Below, one piece after another: positions 42,379-50,872 of a DNA stretch of 64,000 bases (position 1 is the first letter of the stretch; each line of letters opens with the position of its first letter). The notes below the pieces were generated by a model. It was not told the DNA's origin and did no database searches. It saw nothing but the letters and a program-made list of their open reading frames with translations. This stretch comes from Kibdelosporangium aridum (GTDB lineage Bacteria; Actinomycetota; Actinomycetes; Mycobacteriales; Pseudonocardiaceae): positions 992,001 through 1,056,000 of the forward strand of contig NZ_FWXV01000002.1 of the NCBI RefSeq assembly GCF_900176515.1. Direction: 5' to 3'. The position numbers and the translations under genes were made by a program.

Positions 42379-45300
42379 GTGAGCAGAGTCGCCGGACTGG
42401 TCGCGGCCGGTTCGCTCGTCCTCGCCGGACTGGCCGTCCCCACGACCGCCACGGCCAGCCCGTCGGATGGCACGTTGACCGTCCGCTTGGTGCGAGACGT
42501 CAACGGGAACGGCTCGTACGATCCCGCGCTCGAGGTCGGCGTCCCGGGCATCCCCGTGACCGTGACCGACCCGGCTGGTGGCACGGCGACCGGCACGACC
42601 GGCCCCGACGGCGTGGTCAAGGTCGACCTCGGTCCGGTGACCGGCGGCGGCTACCGCGTCGACGCTTCGATCCCCTCGACCATGCCGCACCTGCGGCCCG
42701 CGCCCACCGGCAACGGCCTGTCCGGCCTCACCGAGTTCGTCAGCGGGCCGAACCCGTCGATCACGATGGGCGTGTGGAACCCGGCCGGGTACTGCCAGGC
42801 CAACCCGACCCTGGCCACCGCATGCCAGCGGAACATCGCCAAGACCGGGAACGACCCGGCGGCCCGCTCGCTGATGACCTTCCCGTTCACCGCACGCGGA
42901 AACGCACCCGCGCCGACCGCGATCGCCAAACAAGGCGACACCGGCTCGGTCTTCGGCCTCGCGTATCGCAAGCAGGACAAGCGTTTGTTCAGTGGCGCGT
43001 TCGCCAAGCGCCTCGCGCCCTACGGCCCCGGTGGGCCGGGCGCGATCTACGTGACGACGCCCGCAGGCGTGACTTCACAGTTCGCCACGGTCCCGAACGC
43101 GGGCAGCACCCAGCACTCCGACAGCCATGACGGGTCGTTCTTTTCGGTACCAGGCAAGGAAAGCCTGGGTGACCTGGAGATGTCCGAGGACGGCACCGCC
43201 CTCTACACCGTGAATCTGGCCGACAAGAAACTCTACGTCTTCGATGCGACGGTCCCAACCGCGTCTGCTCCTGTTGGCGCGTATGACATCCCGGCCACCG
43301 GCTGCGCGAACGCGGCTGACTGGCGGCCGAGCGCTCTCGCCGCGCACGACGGTGTGCTGTACGTCGGCGGTGTCTGCGCCGGGCAAGACCTCAAGGCCCT
43401 GGTGCTGCCGTTCCAGAAGGGTACTTTCGGGGCTCCGGCGCTGACCAAGGCACTGGGCACGGGCTGGCACGCGTGGCTCGATCGTTGGGGCCTCAAGCAA
43501 ATCACCGCTACAGGCGCCGATGTCGCTTACGCACAGCCGTTCCTGACCAACATGGCCGTGGAAAGCAACGGCGACATGGTGTTGGCGTTGCGTGACCGGT
43601 TCGGCGACCAGCTCGGGCACCAGACCCCGGCACCGAACGGCAACAACGCGTACAACGCCGTCGTCGCGGGAACACTGGATCGCGTCTGCAAGCAGGAATG
43701 CGCGAACACGTTCAAGGACACCAAGACCGGGATGGGCGCATTGGCCATGGTGCCCGGATCGGCCAAGATGCCCGCGACGACACTGGGCGGGGCCTCGTGG
43801 GTGGACCGGGCGGCGGGAGCCGTGGGCGGCACCTTCCAGATCGCCGACCAGGAAGGCTGGGGCAAGGCGAACAGCCTCGCCGACCTGGAGGCATTGTGTG
43901 ATCTCGCGCCGCTTCAGCTCGGCAGCCGGGTCTGGTTCGACGCCGACAAGGACGGCGTCCAGGACGGTACCGAACCACCACTGCAGGGCGTGAAGGTCAC
44001 CGCGACTCCGTGCGCCGGCGGCGCCGCGTTGCCTGCGCAGACCACCAACAGCAAGGGCGAGTACGCGTTCAGCGCGGGCGTACTCCCGGACACCTGTTAC
44101 AACGTGAAATTCGACTTCACGGGTGCCGTGACGACCGGATTGCCAGGCGCACCACCGGGTTCGTCGTTGAAGTGGACGGTGAAACAGGCCGGGGCGAACA
44201 AGAGCGCAGACTCCAATGTGGACCCGGCGTCTGGTCTGGCCACGGTCACCACGGGCAGCGCGGGATCGGTGGACACCACGATCGACGCCGGGGTGATCGC
44301 ACCGACCAGCACCTTGGGCGACATGGTCTGGATGGACAACAACCGCAACGGCGTCTTCGACTCCGGAGAACCCGGCGTCCCGGGTGTCACGGTCACCGCG
44401 GGCTCGTTCAAGGCCGTGACCGGCCAAGACGGCAAGTACGTCCTCGGTGGGCTGCCCGACGGGACCTACCAGGTCTGCTTCACGGGCTGGCCGGCCGGAT
44501 ACCTGCCGACCATCGCCAACCAGGGCTCGGACAGCACCGACTCGGACGCGGACCCCGGCTCCGGGTGTGCGCCGCCGGTCACGGTCGGCCCGGCCAAACG
44601 CGAGGATCTGACGATCGACTTCGGCGTCCGGCCGCCGAACAAGGTCGGTGACCTGGTGTGGTCGGACACGAACCGCAACGGCCTGTTCGACGCCGACGAA
44701 CCGCCGGTTCCCGGCGTGACTGTGACGGTCGGGTCGCTGACGACCGTGACGGGGCTGGACGGCAAGTACGTCTTCGACAAGCTGCCGGACGGCAAGCACA
44801 CGGTCTGTTTCGACCTGAAGAACCTGCCCGCGGCGTTCCTGGACTTCCAGCCGACCAAGGCCAACCAGGGCGACGACGCGTTGGACTCCGACGTCGACAT
44901 GGCGACCGGATGCGCCCAACTGATCACACTGGACGCCGGGAACGCGGAGAACTTCGCGGTCGACGCGGGCCTGGTGCCGCCGGTCAACCGGATCGGTGAC
45001 TTCGTCTGGTCGGACCTCAACCGCGACGGCCGTCAGGATCCCGGCGAGCCCGGTCTCGCCGGAGTCCAGGTGACCTTGGGTACGCAGAAGGTGTTCACCG
45101 CCGCGGACGGCAGGTACATGTTCGAAGGCATGCCGGACGGGAAGTACGCGGTGTGCTTCGGCAAACACGCGGACTTCGACTTCGTCACGCCGAACACCGG
45201 TGATGACAGCAAGAACTCCGACGCTGACCCGAAGACCGGTTGCGCCCCAGAGGTTTCCGTCGGCCCAGGCACGAGGTCGGTGCTGTCGGTGGACGCTGGG

Positions 45301-47583
45301 TTCTCGGCACCGCCGCAGTCGATCGGTGACTTCGTCTGGTCCGATGCCAACCGCAACGGCCTGTTCGACACGGGCGAACCCGGAGTCGCGGGCGTGACGG
45401 TGACCGTCGGCACGATGAAGACCACGACCGGGCCTGACGGGAAATACCTGTTCACAGGCTTGCCGGAGGGCGACCACACGGTGTGCTTCACCGCGCCAGG
45501 CGACCTGCAGATGACCAAGCCCAACGCGGGCGACGACGGGCTGGACTCGGACGCCGATCCGGCTTCCGGGTGCACATCGCCTGTCCGGCTCGGACCGGGA
45601 AGCCGGTCCGTGCTCACGGTCGACGCCGGGCTTTCCTCGCCGGTGAACCGGATCGGTGACTTCGTCTGGTCGGACCTCAACCGCAACGGTCGCTTCGATT
45701 CCGGTGAACCCGGCGTGCCGGGTGTGACGGTCACCGCCGGCACTTTGCAAACCACCACGGGCGCCGACGGCAAGTACCTGTTGTCGGACGTACCCGACGG
45801 CAAGTACCGGGTTTGCTTCGCTGTCAACGGTTTCAAGCTCGGTGCCGGTGTCGACTCGACCGGTTGCGCGCCGGAAGTCTCGGTCGGCCCGGGCAACCGG
45901 TCGGTGCTCACGGTGGACGTCGGGCTGCTGTCCGCGCCCAACAAGGTCGGTGACCTGGTGTGGCGGGACACCAACCGCAACGGGCTCTACGAATCAGGCG
46001 AACCAGGAATGCCCGGAATCACCGTCACCACAGGCAATCTCACGACGGTGACCGGCGCCAATGGCGAGTACCAGTTCCCGGAGCTCGGGGATGGCAAGCA
46101 TGCCGTGTGTTTCGTCTTGAAGGACGACCTGCAGCTGACGAAGCCGTTCGCGGGCTCGGCGGACAAGGACTCCAACGCGGATCCTTCGTCGAAGTGCGCT
46201 CCTGCCGTGACGCTCGGGCCTAGCAACCGCGAGGACCTGACCGTTGACGCGGGCCTGATGTCGCCGGTCAACCGGATCGGCGGGTTCTTGTGGCTGGACC
46301 GCAACCGCAATGGCGCTGCGGATCAGGGCGAACTCCCCGCACCGGGTGTCACGGTCAAGGCCGGGTCGTTGACTACCGTGACCGACGCTTCGGGCAAGTA
46401 CCTGTTCAGCGACCTGCCGGACGGGACACACCAGGTGTGCTTCGGGGCGCATCAGGACTTCACGGCTGCTTGTGCCGCCGATGTGGTTCTCGGCGTCGGC
46501 AAACGGGAGTTCCTGAGTGTCGACGCCGGGTTGGTCGCTCCGCCGAACCAGATCGGTGACCTGGTCTGGCTGGACTCGAACCGCAACGGCTCGCTGGACG
46601 CCGATGAGTCCGGGCTGCCGGGCATCACGGTGTACGCCGGTTCCCTGAAAACTGTCACGGACGCTGCGGGCAAATATCTGTTCAACGACTTGCCGGACGG
46701 TTCATATCGCGTCTGCTTCGCGTTGCCAGATAACTATCTCTACACACAGGCCGATGGTTGCGCCGAAACTGTCACCCTCGGCCCAGGCAACAGGTCAGTG
46801 ATGTCCCTGGACGCTGGGCTGCGTCTGCCGAACCAGCTGGGCGGCCTGGTCTGGTACGACACGAACGGCAACGGCATTCCCGACGCGGGCGAAGGCGGAG
46901 TCGCCGGAGTCGAGGTGACCGTGGGCTCGCACAAGGTCGTCACCGGTCCTGACGGCCGCTACCTGGTCGAAGGCCTGCCAGACGGACGGTATGTCGCGTG
47001 CTTCGCGCGGTTCGGCGAGTACCAGGCCGTAGCCATCGATCCGTCGACCTGGTGCACGGCGCCGACTCGGTTGTACGCAGGCAAATGGGAAGACTTGTCG
47101 CTGAACGCGGGTCTCGTATCGCCACGCAACCGGATCGGCGACTTCGTGTGGATTGACAAGTCCCGCGACGGACTCCAGGACCCCGCCGAGGCCGGGGCAG
47201 CGAACGTGACCCTGGTGCTGCTGGAAGACGGCCAGGAGGTCGCGAAGACCGTGACCGACAAGAACGGCCGGTACCTGTTCGACGGACTGTCGGACGGCAA
47301 CTACGTCGTCTGCCTGCCGCGGTCGGAGCTGAAGGGCCACAGCATCGCCACCCGTGACGCAGGCGAAGACACCCGGGACTCCGATGTGGACACGACCAGC
47401 GGCTGCAGCAAACCGGTGCACGTCGGCTCGTCGAAACGCGAGGTGCTGACGGCGGACATCGGGCTGCTGCCGCCCAAGGCACTGGCCCACACCGGTGCGT
47501 CGATCGGCTGGCTGGTCACCGGCGGAGTCGGTGTCCTTGCGATCGGCCTGCTGTTGCTCCTCTACCGCCGTCGCAAGGCCTAG
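42379..47583 (+). CDS. Giant cell-wall-anchored SdrD B-repeat surface protein
   Basis: 1,734 residues. Signal peptide (MSRVAGLVAAGSLVLAGLAV...ATA), then a first Sdr-like domain and a propeller-like region of about 380 residues (GSVFGLAYRKQDKRLFSGAF; GDLEMSEDGTALYTVNLADKKLYVFD). Eleven SdrD B-type repeats follow. The C-terminus is a sorting signal: LAHTG at about 1702, hydrophobic stretch and RRRKA. LAxTG is the class E sortase motif of actinobacteria, so the protein should be covalently linked to the wall. Repeats bind calcium through DxNxNGxxDxGE loops and would form a stiff stalk. AAGGAG lies just upstream of the GTG. It splits the conserved thioredoxin-CysA2 neighbourhood. Confidence 0.9.
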   Translation: MSRVAGLVAAGSLVLAGLAVPTTATASPSDGTLTVRLVRDVNGNGSYDPALEVGVPGIPVTVTDPAGGTATGTTGPDGVVKVDLGPVTGGGYRVDASIPSTMPHLRPAPTGNGLSGLTEFVSGPNPSITMGVWNPAGYCQANPTLATACQRNIAKTGNDPAARSLMTFPFTARGNAPAPTAIAKQGDTGSVFGLAYRKQDKRLFSGAFAKRLAPYGPGGPGAIYVTTPAGVTSQFATVPNAGSTQHSDSHDGSFFSVPGKESLGDLEMSEDGTALYTVNLADKKLYVFDATVPTASAPVGAYDIPATGCANAADWRPSALAAHDGVLYVGGVCAGQDLKALVLPFQKGTFGAPALTKALGTGWHAWLDRWGLKQITATGADVAYAQPFLTNMAVESNGDMVLALRDRFGDQLGHQTPAPNGNNAYNAVVAGTLDRVCKQECANTFKDTKTGMGALAMVPGSAKMPATTLGGASWVDRAAGAVGGTFQIADQEGWGKANSLADLEALCDLAPLQLGSRVWFDADKDGVQDGTEPPLQGVKVTATPCAGGAALPAQTTNSKGEYAFSAGVLPDTCYNVKFDFTGAVTTGLPGAPPGSSLKWTVKQAGANKSADSNVDPASGLATVTTGSAGSVDTTIDAGVIAPTSTLGDMVWMDNNRNGVFDSGEPGVPGVTVTAGSFKAVTGQDGKYVLGGLPDGTYQVCFTGWPAGYLPTIANQGSDSTDSDADPGSGCAPPVTVGPAKREDLTIDFGVRPPNKVGDLVWSDTNRNGLFDADEPPVPGVTVTVGSLTTVTGLDGKYVFDKLPDGKHTVCFDLKNLPAAFLDFQPTKANQGDDALDSDVDMATGCAQLITLDAGNAENFAVDAGLVPPVNRIGDFVWSDLNRDGRQDPGEPGLAGVQVTLGTQKVFTAADGRYMFEGMPDGKYAVCFGKHADFDFVTPNTGDDSKNSDADPKTGCAPEVSVGPGTRSVLSVDAGFSAPPQSIGDFVWSDANRNGLFDTGEPGVAGVTVTVGTMKTTTGPDGKYLFTGLPEGDHTVCFTAPGDLQMTKPNAGDDGLDSDADPASGCTSPVRLGPGSRSVLTVDAGLSSPVNRIGDFVWSDLNRNGRFDSGEPGVPGVTVTAGTLQTTTGADGKYLLSDVPDGKYRVCFAVNGFKLGAGVDSTGCAPEVSVGPGNRSVLTVDVGLLSAPNKVGDLVWRDTNRNGLYESGEPGMPGITVTTGNLTTVTGANGEYQFPELGDGKHAVCFVLKDDLQLTKPFAGSADKDSNADPSSKCAPAVTLGPSNREDLTVDAGLMSPVNRIGGFLWLDRNRNGAADQGELPAPGVTVKAGSLTTVTDASGKYLFSDLPDGTHQVCFGAHQDFTAACAADVVLGVGKREFLSVDAGLVAPPNQIGDLVWLDSNRNGSLDADESGLPGITVYAGSLKTVTDAAGKYLFNDLPDGSYRVCFALPDNYLYTQADGCAETVTLGPGNRSVMSLDAGLRLPNQLGGLVWYDTNGNGIPDAGEGGVAGVEVTVGSHKVVTGPDGRYLVEGLPDGRYVACFARFGEYQAVAIDPSTWCTAPTRLYAGKWEDLSLNAGLVSPRNRIGDFVWIDKSRDGLQDPAEAGAANVTLVLLEDGQEVAKTVTDKNGRYLFDGLSDGNYVVCLPRSELKGHSIATRDAGEDTRDSDVDTTSGCSKPVHVGSSKREVLTADIGLLPPKALAHTGASIGWLVTGGVGVLAIGLLLLLYRRRKA
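43907..47470 (+). repeat. Eleven tandem SdrD B-type domains (about 90-115 aa each)
   Basis: Units begin near 43907, 44302, 44632, 44973, 45310, 45640, 45935, 46261, 46540, 46828 and 47121. The unit consensus is IGDxVWxDxNRNGxxDxGEPGxPGVTVTxG...TGxDGKYxFxxLPDGxYxVCF. Units 2-7 are closest at the DNA level (shared stretches such as cggatcggtgacttcgtctg), which suggests recent internal duplication. Most units also carry a C...C pair (VCF and GCAP), possibly a disulfide. Confidence 0.9.
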
Positions 47584-48170
47584 CGCAGGTCAGGGAGGGT
47601 TTCGAAGGGTGCAGCGCCGGGTTGGAAGCTGACCGTCGCGGTCTGGTCGCCGATCTTGGCGTCCAGCCGCATCAGCCGCCCGGCGCTGTCCACCCAGTAA
47701 GTCAGCGAGCCCGTGTCGAACACATCCACAGCCACACCACCGGCCGAGTCCGACCGCAGCCAACGAGCGGAGTCCGGGACTTCGTCGGGACGCTCGGCAC
47801 TGATGCTGGTCAAGAGCACCAGCACGGTGTCCAGTTCGGCGCCTTTCTGCAACGGCCGGTACTGCCAGTCGGGACCTTGCCGGACAGCGAGCAACTCCGG
47901 GCTCCACTGCAACTCCCCACCAGCCGCAGTATCCATGCGGCCCTCGGTGGACAGCGCGGCCGAGCCGATCCGGGACACGAAATCCATCCGGCCGACCAGC
48001 CGAAGCACACCGGCGGCCGTCGGCACCCGGGCATCCATCGACGCGAACCGGACCGCGTGGTTGCTGACCCGGACGTTGGCGAGGCGGACCGTCTCCTCCG
48101 ACGACAACGCCCGTGGACCGGCACCGCAGGCCACCAGAACCAGACACCCCATGATGACCAGCCGCTTCAC
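47580..48170 (-). CDS. Lipoprotein, LppX/LprG-like in outline
   Basis: 196 residues. MKRLVIMGCLVLVACG gives a lipobox VACG. The mature part (NVRVSNHAVRFASMDARVPTAAGVLRLVGRMDF; GELQWSPELLAVRQGPDWQYRP; SLTYWVDSAGRLMRLDAKIGDQTATVSF) has the long-strand pattern of actinobacterial lipoproteins with a half-barrel lipid-carrier fold, but similarity is weak. The stop shares CTAG with the surface-protein gene. Confidence 0.7.
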   Translation of the reverse strand: MKRLVIMGCLVLVACGAGPRALSSEETVRLANVRVSNHAVRFASMDARVPTAAGVLRLVGRMDFVSRIGSAALSTEGRMDTAAGGELQWSPELLAVRQGPDWQYRPLQKGAELDTVLVLLTSISAERPDEVPDSARWLRSDSAGGVAVDVFDTGSLTYWVDSAGRLMRLDAKIGDQTATVSFQPGAAPFETLPDLR

Positions 48171-48284
48171 GATCCGGCAGGGTAATCACGCGCTGACCTC
48201 GACACGGGGATCCTCACTCGATCGTGTTTCCCAGTGGGTGGACAGCGGTGCTCTGAAATGTGAGATCCAGGTACTCTCGCGACC

Positions 48285-48362
48285 GTGTATACGTTGCTGA
48301 CCAGGCGCCGCGCGGTGGATTACTGCCGCGTGGACTCCAGCCTCTGTCCAGCAACCCTCTGA
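48285..48362 (+). CDS. Cys-containing leader peptide of the sulfur operon (25 aa)
   Basis: GTG-started frame encoding MYTLLTRRRAVDYCRVDSSL followed by CPATL. A TACTCT -10-like hexamer ends 7 nt before the GTG, so the mRNA probably begins at the start codon (leaderless). The RRRAVD-C-RV-C pattern is that of short actinobacterial leader peptides found before sulfur and cysteine genes. Such Cys-coding leaders act as cysteine-responsive attenuators in mycobacteria, including before the cysA2 operon. Two Cys codons are present, at 14 and 21. See the complementary ribosome binding site. Confidence 0.7.
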   Translation: MYTLLTRRRAVDYCRVDSSLCPATL

Positions 48363-48422
48363 CCAGGCGATCCCGCGCGCCCTGATGCGGCGCACCCCCA
48401 CGCTTGTCCCCAGGTCAGGAGG
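48356..48422 (+). promoter_or_regulatory. Possible RBS-sequestering pair between leader end and DUF4395 SD
   Basis: CCTCTGACC (48356-48364), which contains the leader stop codon, can pair with GGTCAGGAGG (48413-48422), the Shine-Dalgarno of the next gene, with one bulged G. A ribosome reaching the leader stop would free the ribosome binding site; one stalled at the Cys codons, up to 18 nt upstream, might not. This is my inference from complementarity. Confidence 0.45.
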
Positions 48423-48427
48423 ACACG

Positions 48428-48871
48428 ATGTCCGCAGGCCCACCCGTTGATCCCCGTGGTCCCAGGCTCGCTGCCTGGATCACGACCGTCGTCTTGGCCG
48501 TGGTGCTCGCCACGCAGTGGTGGCCACTGCTGGCCGTCCAGGCTGTCGTCTTCGCCATCGGCGCGTTCGTCGGGTTGAAGCACGCACCATATTCGTTGAT
48601 CTACCGCTACTTCGTCGCGCCGCGCCTCGCGCCGACCGACGAGCGTGAAGACGCTGCGCCGTTGCGGTTCGCGCAGGGCGTCGGGTTCGCGTTCGCTGCC
48701 GTCGGCACGGTCGCGTTCGCACTCGGCGCCACCACGCTCGGCCTGGTCGCGACGGCGTTCGCGCTGGCCGCGGCTTTCCTCAACGCGGCTTTCGGCTTCT
48801 GCCTCGGCTGCGAGACCTACCTGCTGCTGCGCAGGCTCACCCCGTCCGTCGGCCGGCAGACACCGGCCTGA
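48428..48871 (+). CDS. DUF4395 membrane protein
   Basis: About 147 residues. The ATG at 48428 follows AGGAGG by 5 nt. Membrane segments: LAAWITTVVLAVVLATQWWPLLAVQAVVFAIGAFVG, then FAQGVGFAFAAVGTVAFALG and LGLVATAFALAAAFLNAAFGFCLGCETYLL. The FCLGCE motif puts a CxxC at the membrane edge, typical of this family. DUF4395 genes often sit with rhodanese genes; a role in handling sulfur equivalents is inferred. First structural gene behind the leader peptide. Confidence 0.85.
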   Translation: MSAGPPVDPRGPRLAAWITTVVLAVVLATQWWPLLAVQAVVFAIGAFVGLKHAPYSLIYRYFVAPRLAPTDEREDAAPLRFAQGVGFAFAAVGTVAFALGATTLGLVATAFALAAAFLNAAFGFCLGCETYLLLRRLTPSVGRQTPA

Positions 48872-48911
48872 TCCACCACCAATTCCCTGGAAAGAAAGCG
48901 AGAGGCGCTCG

Positions 48912-49754
48912 ATGAGCCGCGAAAACGTGCTGGTGTCGGCCCAGTGGGCCGAGGACAACCTCGAGACGCCGGGGGTGGTTTTCGTCGAGGTCGACGAGGA
49001 CACCAGCGCATACGAGACCGGGCACATCCCGGGTGCCATCAAGATCGACTGGAAGAACGAGCTGCAGGACCCGGTCCGCCGCGACTTCGTCGACCGGGCC
49101 GGCTTCGAGAAGCTGTTGTCCGCCAAGGGTGTCGCCAACGACGACCTGGTGATCCTGTACGGCGGCAACAACAACTGGTTCGCCGCGTACGCGTACTGGT
49201 ACTTCAAGCTCTACGGCCACGACACGGTCAAGCTGCTCGACGGCGGCCGTAAGAAGTGGGAGCTCGACGGCCGTCCGCTGTCGCAGGACGTGGTCAAGCG
49301 CGACGAGACCACGTACACCGCGCAGGAGCAGAACCTCAAGCTGCGGGCGTTCCGTGACGAGGTCGTCGAGGCGATCAACACCAAGAACCTCGTCGACGTG
49401 CGGTCGCCGGACGAGTTCAGCGGCAAGCTGCTCGCCCCCGCGCACCTGCCGCAGGAGTCCGCGCAGCGTCCCGGCCACGTGCCGAGCGCGATCAACGTGC
49501 CGTGGGCCAAGGCCGCGAACGAGGACGGCACCTTCAAGTCCGACGACGAGCTTCGCGAGATCTACAAGGAAGCCGGCATCGACGAGTCCAAGGCGACCAT
49601 CGCGTACTGCCGCATCGGCGAGCGCTCGTCGCACACGTGGTTCGCGCTGCACGAGCTCCTCGGCTACGAGGACGTCAAGAACTACGACGGTTCATGGACC
49701 GAGTACGGGTCGCTGGTCGGCGTCCCGGTTGAAACCGGCACTGGCAAGGAGTGA
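48912..49754 (+). CDS. cysA2: Thiosulfate sulfurtransferase (tandem rhodanese)
   Basis: 280 residues, two rhodanese domains. The N-terminal domain has FVEVDEDTSAYETGHIPGAIKIDW and lacks the Cys. The C-terminal one has LVDVRSPDEFSGK, GHVPSAINVPW and the active loop YCRIGERSSHTWF with catalytic Cys near residue 233. The length and motif match mycobacterial CysA2/CysA3. It moves sulfane sulfur from thiosulfate to thiols. Downstream of DUF4395 and coupled to SseC. Confidence 0.93.
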   Translation: MSRENVLVSAQWAEDNLETPGVVFVEVDEDTSAYETGHIPGAIKIDWKNELQDPVRRDFVDRAGFEKLLSAKGVANDDLVILYGGNNNWFAAYAYWYFKLYGHDTVKLLDGGRKKWELDGRPLSQDVVKRDETTYTAQEQNLKLRAFRDEVVEAINTKNLVDVRSPDEFSGKLLAPAHLPQESAQRPGHVPSAINVPWAKAANEDGTFKSDDELREIYKEAGIDESKATIAYCRIGERSSHTWFALHELLGYEDVKNYDGSWTEYGSLVGVPVETGTGKE

Positions 49755-50056
49755 ATGTGAGCAGCAGCTGCGGAGCACCCGACCAGTCGGCGCCGATCGC
49801 CGACGCAGGCGGGCAGACCGTCCTTTCTGGACGGGTCCTGTCCGGTGAGGCCCCAGTCGGCGGGGCGTTCGTGCGCCTGCTCGACGGCAACGGGGACTTC
49901 ACCGGCGAGGTCGTCTCCTCGCCCAACGGCGAGTTCCGGTTCTACGCCGCGCCCGGCTCGTGGACGGTGCGTGCCCTGCACCGCACGGGCAACGGCGAGG
50001 CGTCCATCCAGGCGGACGGTCCTGGTGTCCACGAGGTGGCCGTAGCCGTCGCCTGA
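49751..50056 (+). CDS. sseC: DUF1416 / SseC family protein
   Basis: About 99-101 residues (GTG at 49751 or 49757). TVLSGRVLSGEAPVGGAFVRLLDGNGDFTGEVVSSPNGEFRFYAAPGSWTVRALH is a carboxypeptidase-regulatory-like beta-sandwich. A Cys at the N-terminus (SSSCGAPDQ) is conserved in SseC proteins, which always follow CysA-type rhodaneses (Rv0814c after Rv0815c). Role in sulfur transfer is inferred from context. Overlaps the rhodanese stop; a terminator follows. Confidence 0.88.
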   Translation: MNVSSSCGAPDQSAPIADAGGQTVLSGRVLSGEAPVGGAFVRLLDGNGDFTGEVVSSPNGEFRFYAAPGSWTVRALHRTGNGEASIQADGPGVHEVAVAVA

Positions 50057-50070
50057 CCTACCCAGCACCG

Positions 50071-50108
50071 AAACCCGGGTAGCCCGAACGGGCTATCCGG
50101 GTTTTTTG
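50071..50108 (+). terminator. Intrinsic terminator after sseC
   Basis: Stem AACCCGG-TAGCCC / GGGCTA-CCGGGTT with one internal G/T pair and an ACG-type loop, followed by six T residues. A textbook rho-independent terminator closing the sulfur operon. Confidence 0.9.
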
Positions 50109-50204
50109 TTCCCGCTTGTGCAACCTCCCCATGGCGTGGCCGTCTTTATAGACATAAGGGCGACAACAGCCCACAAAATCACCACCCGCTGGGGGAGAAA
50201 TCCA

Positions 50205-50843
50205 ATGAAGAAGTTTGTGCTTCGTGCTGCCGTTTTGGCGATGCTGACCGCCGGAATCGCGACGGCTTCCGGAATTGCCGGAGCGAGCGGGGCAATGGCC
50301 TGCGGCAATGACCCGGAAAAGTCGTACAGCTTCGCAGCGAGCTTGCCACAGATCAATTTCCGCGACCAGGGACCCAACGTTGTCGCCCTGCAACTCGCCT
50401 TGCGCAAGGAAGGGTACGACCTTCAGGGAACCGGCGTTTACTCCGTCAGAACACTGGCCGCAGTGCAGGATTTCCAGCGCAAGCACGGAATCAAGGCGAG
50501 CGGCATCGTCGGCGCCAAGACGTGGAACGCGCTTGTCGGCCACAAACAGCACAGCCTGACTGGCAAGTTCGTCAGCGCACCGACCTTCAGCATCATGCCC
50601 GGCGAGCGCAACCTGGACAAACTGGCCACGCTGCGGGGCGTGCTCGAGCGGATCCACCCGTACTCGTCGTTGCCGCAGAAGGGCATCAACGACCCGGGCT
50701 TCGACACCTACGGCCCGGACACCCAGGCACTCGTGAAGGACTTCCAGAAGCGGGCAGGCATCAAGGCGAGCGGAATTGTCGGCCCGAAGACGTGGGCCGC
50801 GTTGATCCACGCGGTCTCGGTCAGCGGCGGTTGGACCTGCTGA
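50205..50843 (+). CDS. Secreted protein with two peptidoglycan-binding domains (copy 1)
   Basis: 212 residues from MKKFVLRAAVLAMLTAGIAT, behind GGGGGAG. Signal peptide ends near AMA, leaving Cys as first or early residue (ACGNDPEKSY). Two PG_binding_1 domains: NVVALQLALRKEGYDLQGTGVYSVRTLAAVQDFQRKHGIKASGIVGAKTWNALVG and TQALVKDFQKRAGIKASGIVGPKTWAALI. It ends SGGWTC, so Cys stands at both ends of the mature chain. No catalytic domain. Probably binds the wall; function otherwise unknown. Confidence 0.85.
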   Translation: MKKFVLRAAVLAMLTAGIATASGIAGASGAMACGNDPEKSYSFAASLPQINFRDQGPNVVALQLALRKEGYDLQGTGVYSVRTLAAVQDFQRKHGIKASGIVGAKTWNALVGHKQHSLTGKFVSAPTFSIMPGERNLDKLATLRGVLERIHPYSSLPQKGINDPGFDTYGPDTQALVKDFQKRAGIKASGIVGPKTWAALIHAVSVSGGWTC

Positions 50844-50872
50844 CCCAGCAATAAATCGGGGAGGGGAAAATA

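Noticed and set aside
43075-45750. Long open frame of 891 codons antisense to the giant surface protein
   Set aside because: It is the mirror of the repeat gene, mirrors its period and has Arg/His/Val/Asp-rich composition typical of GC-rich antisense frames. The plus strand has a signal peptide, repeats and sorting signal.
43907-47470. Regular repeats as a CRISPR-like array
   Set aside because: The units are about 300 bp, in frame and protein-coding; no short identical repeats with unique spacers.
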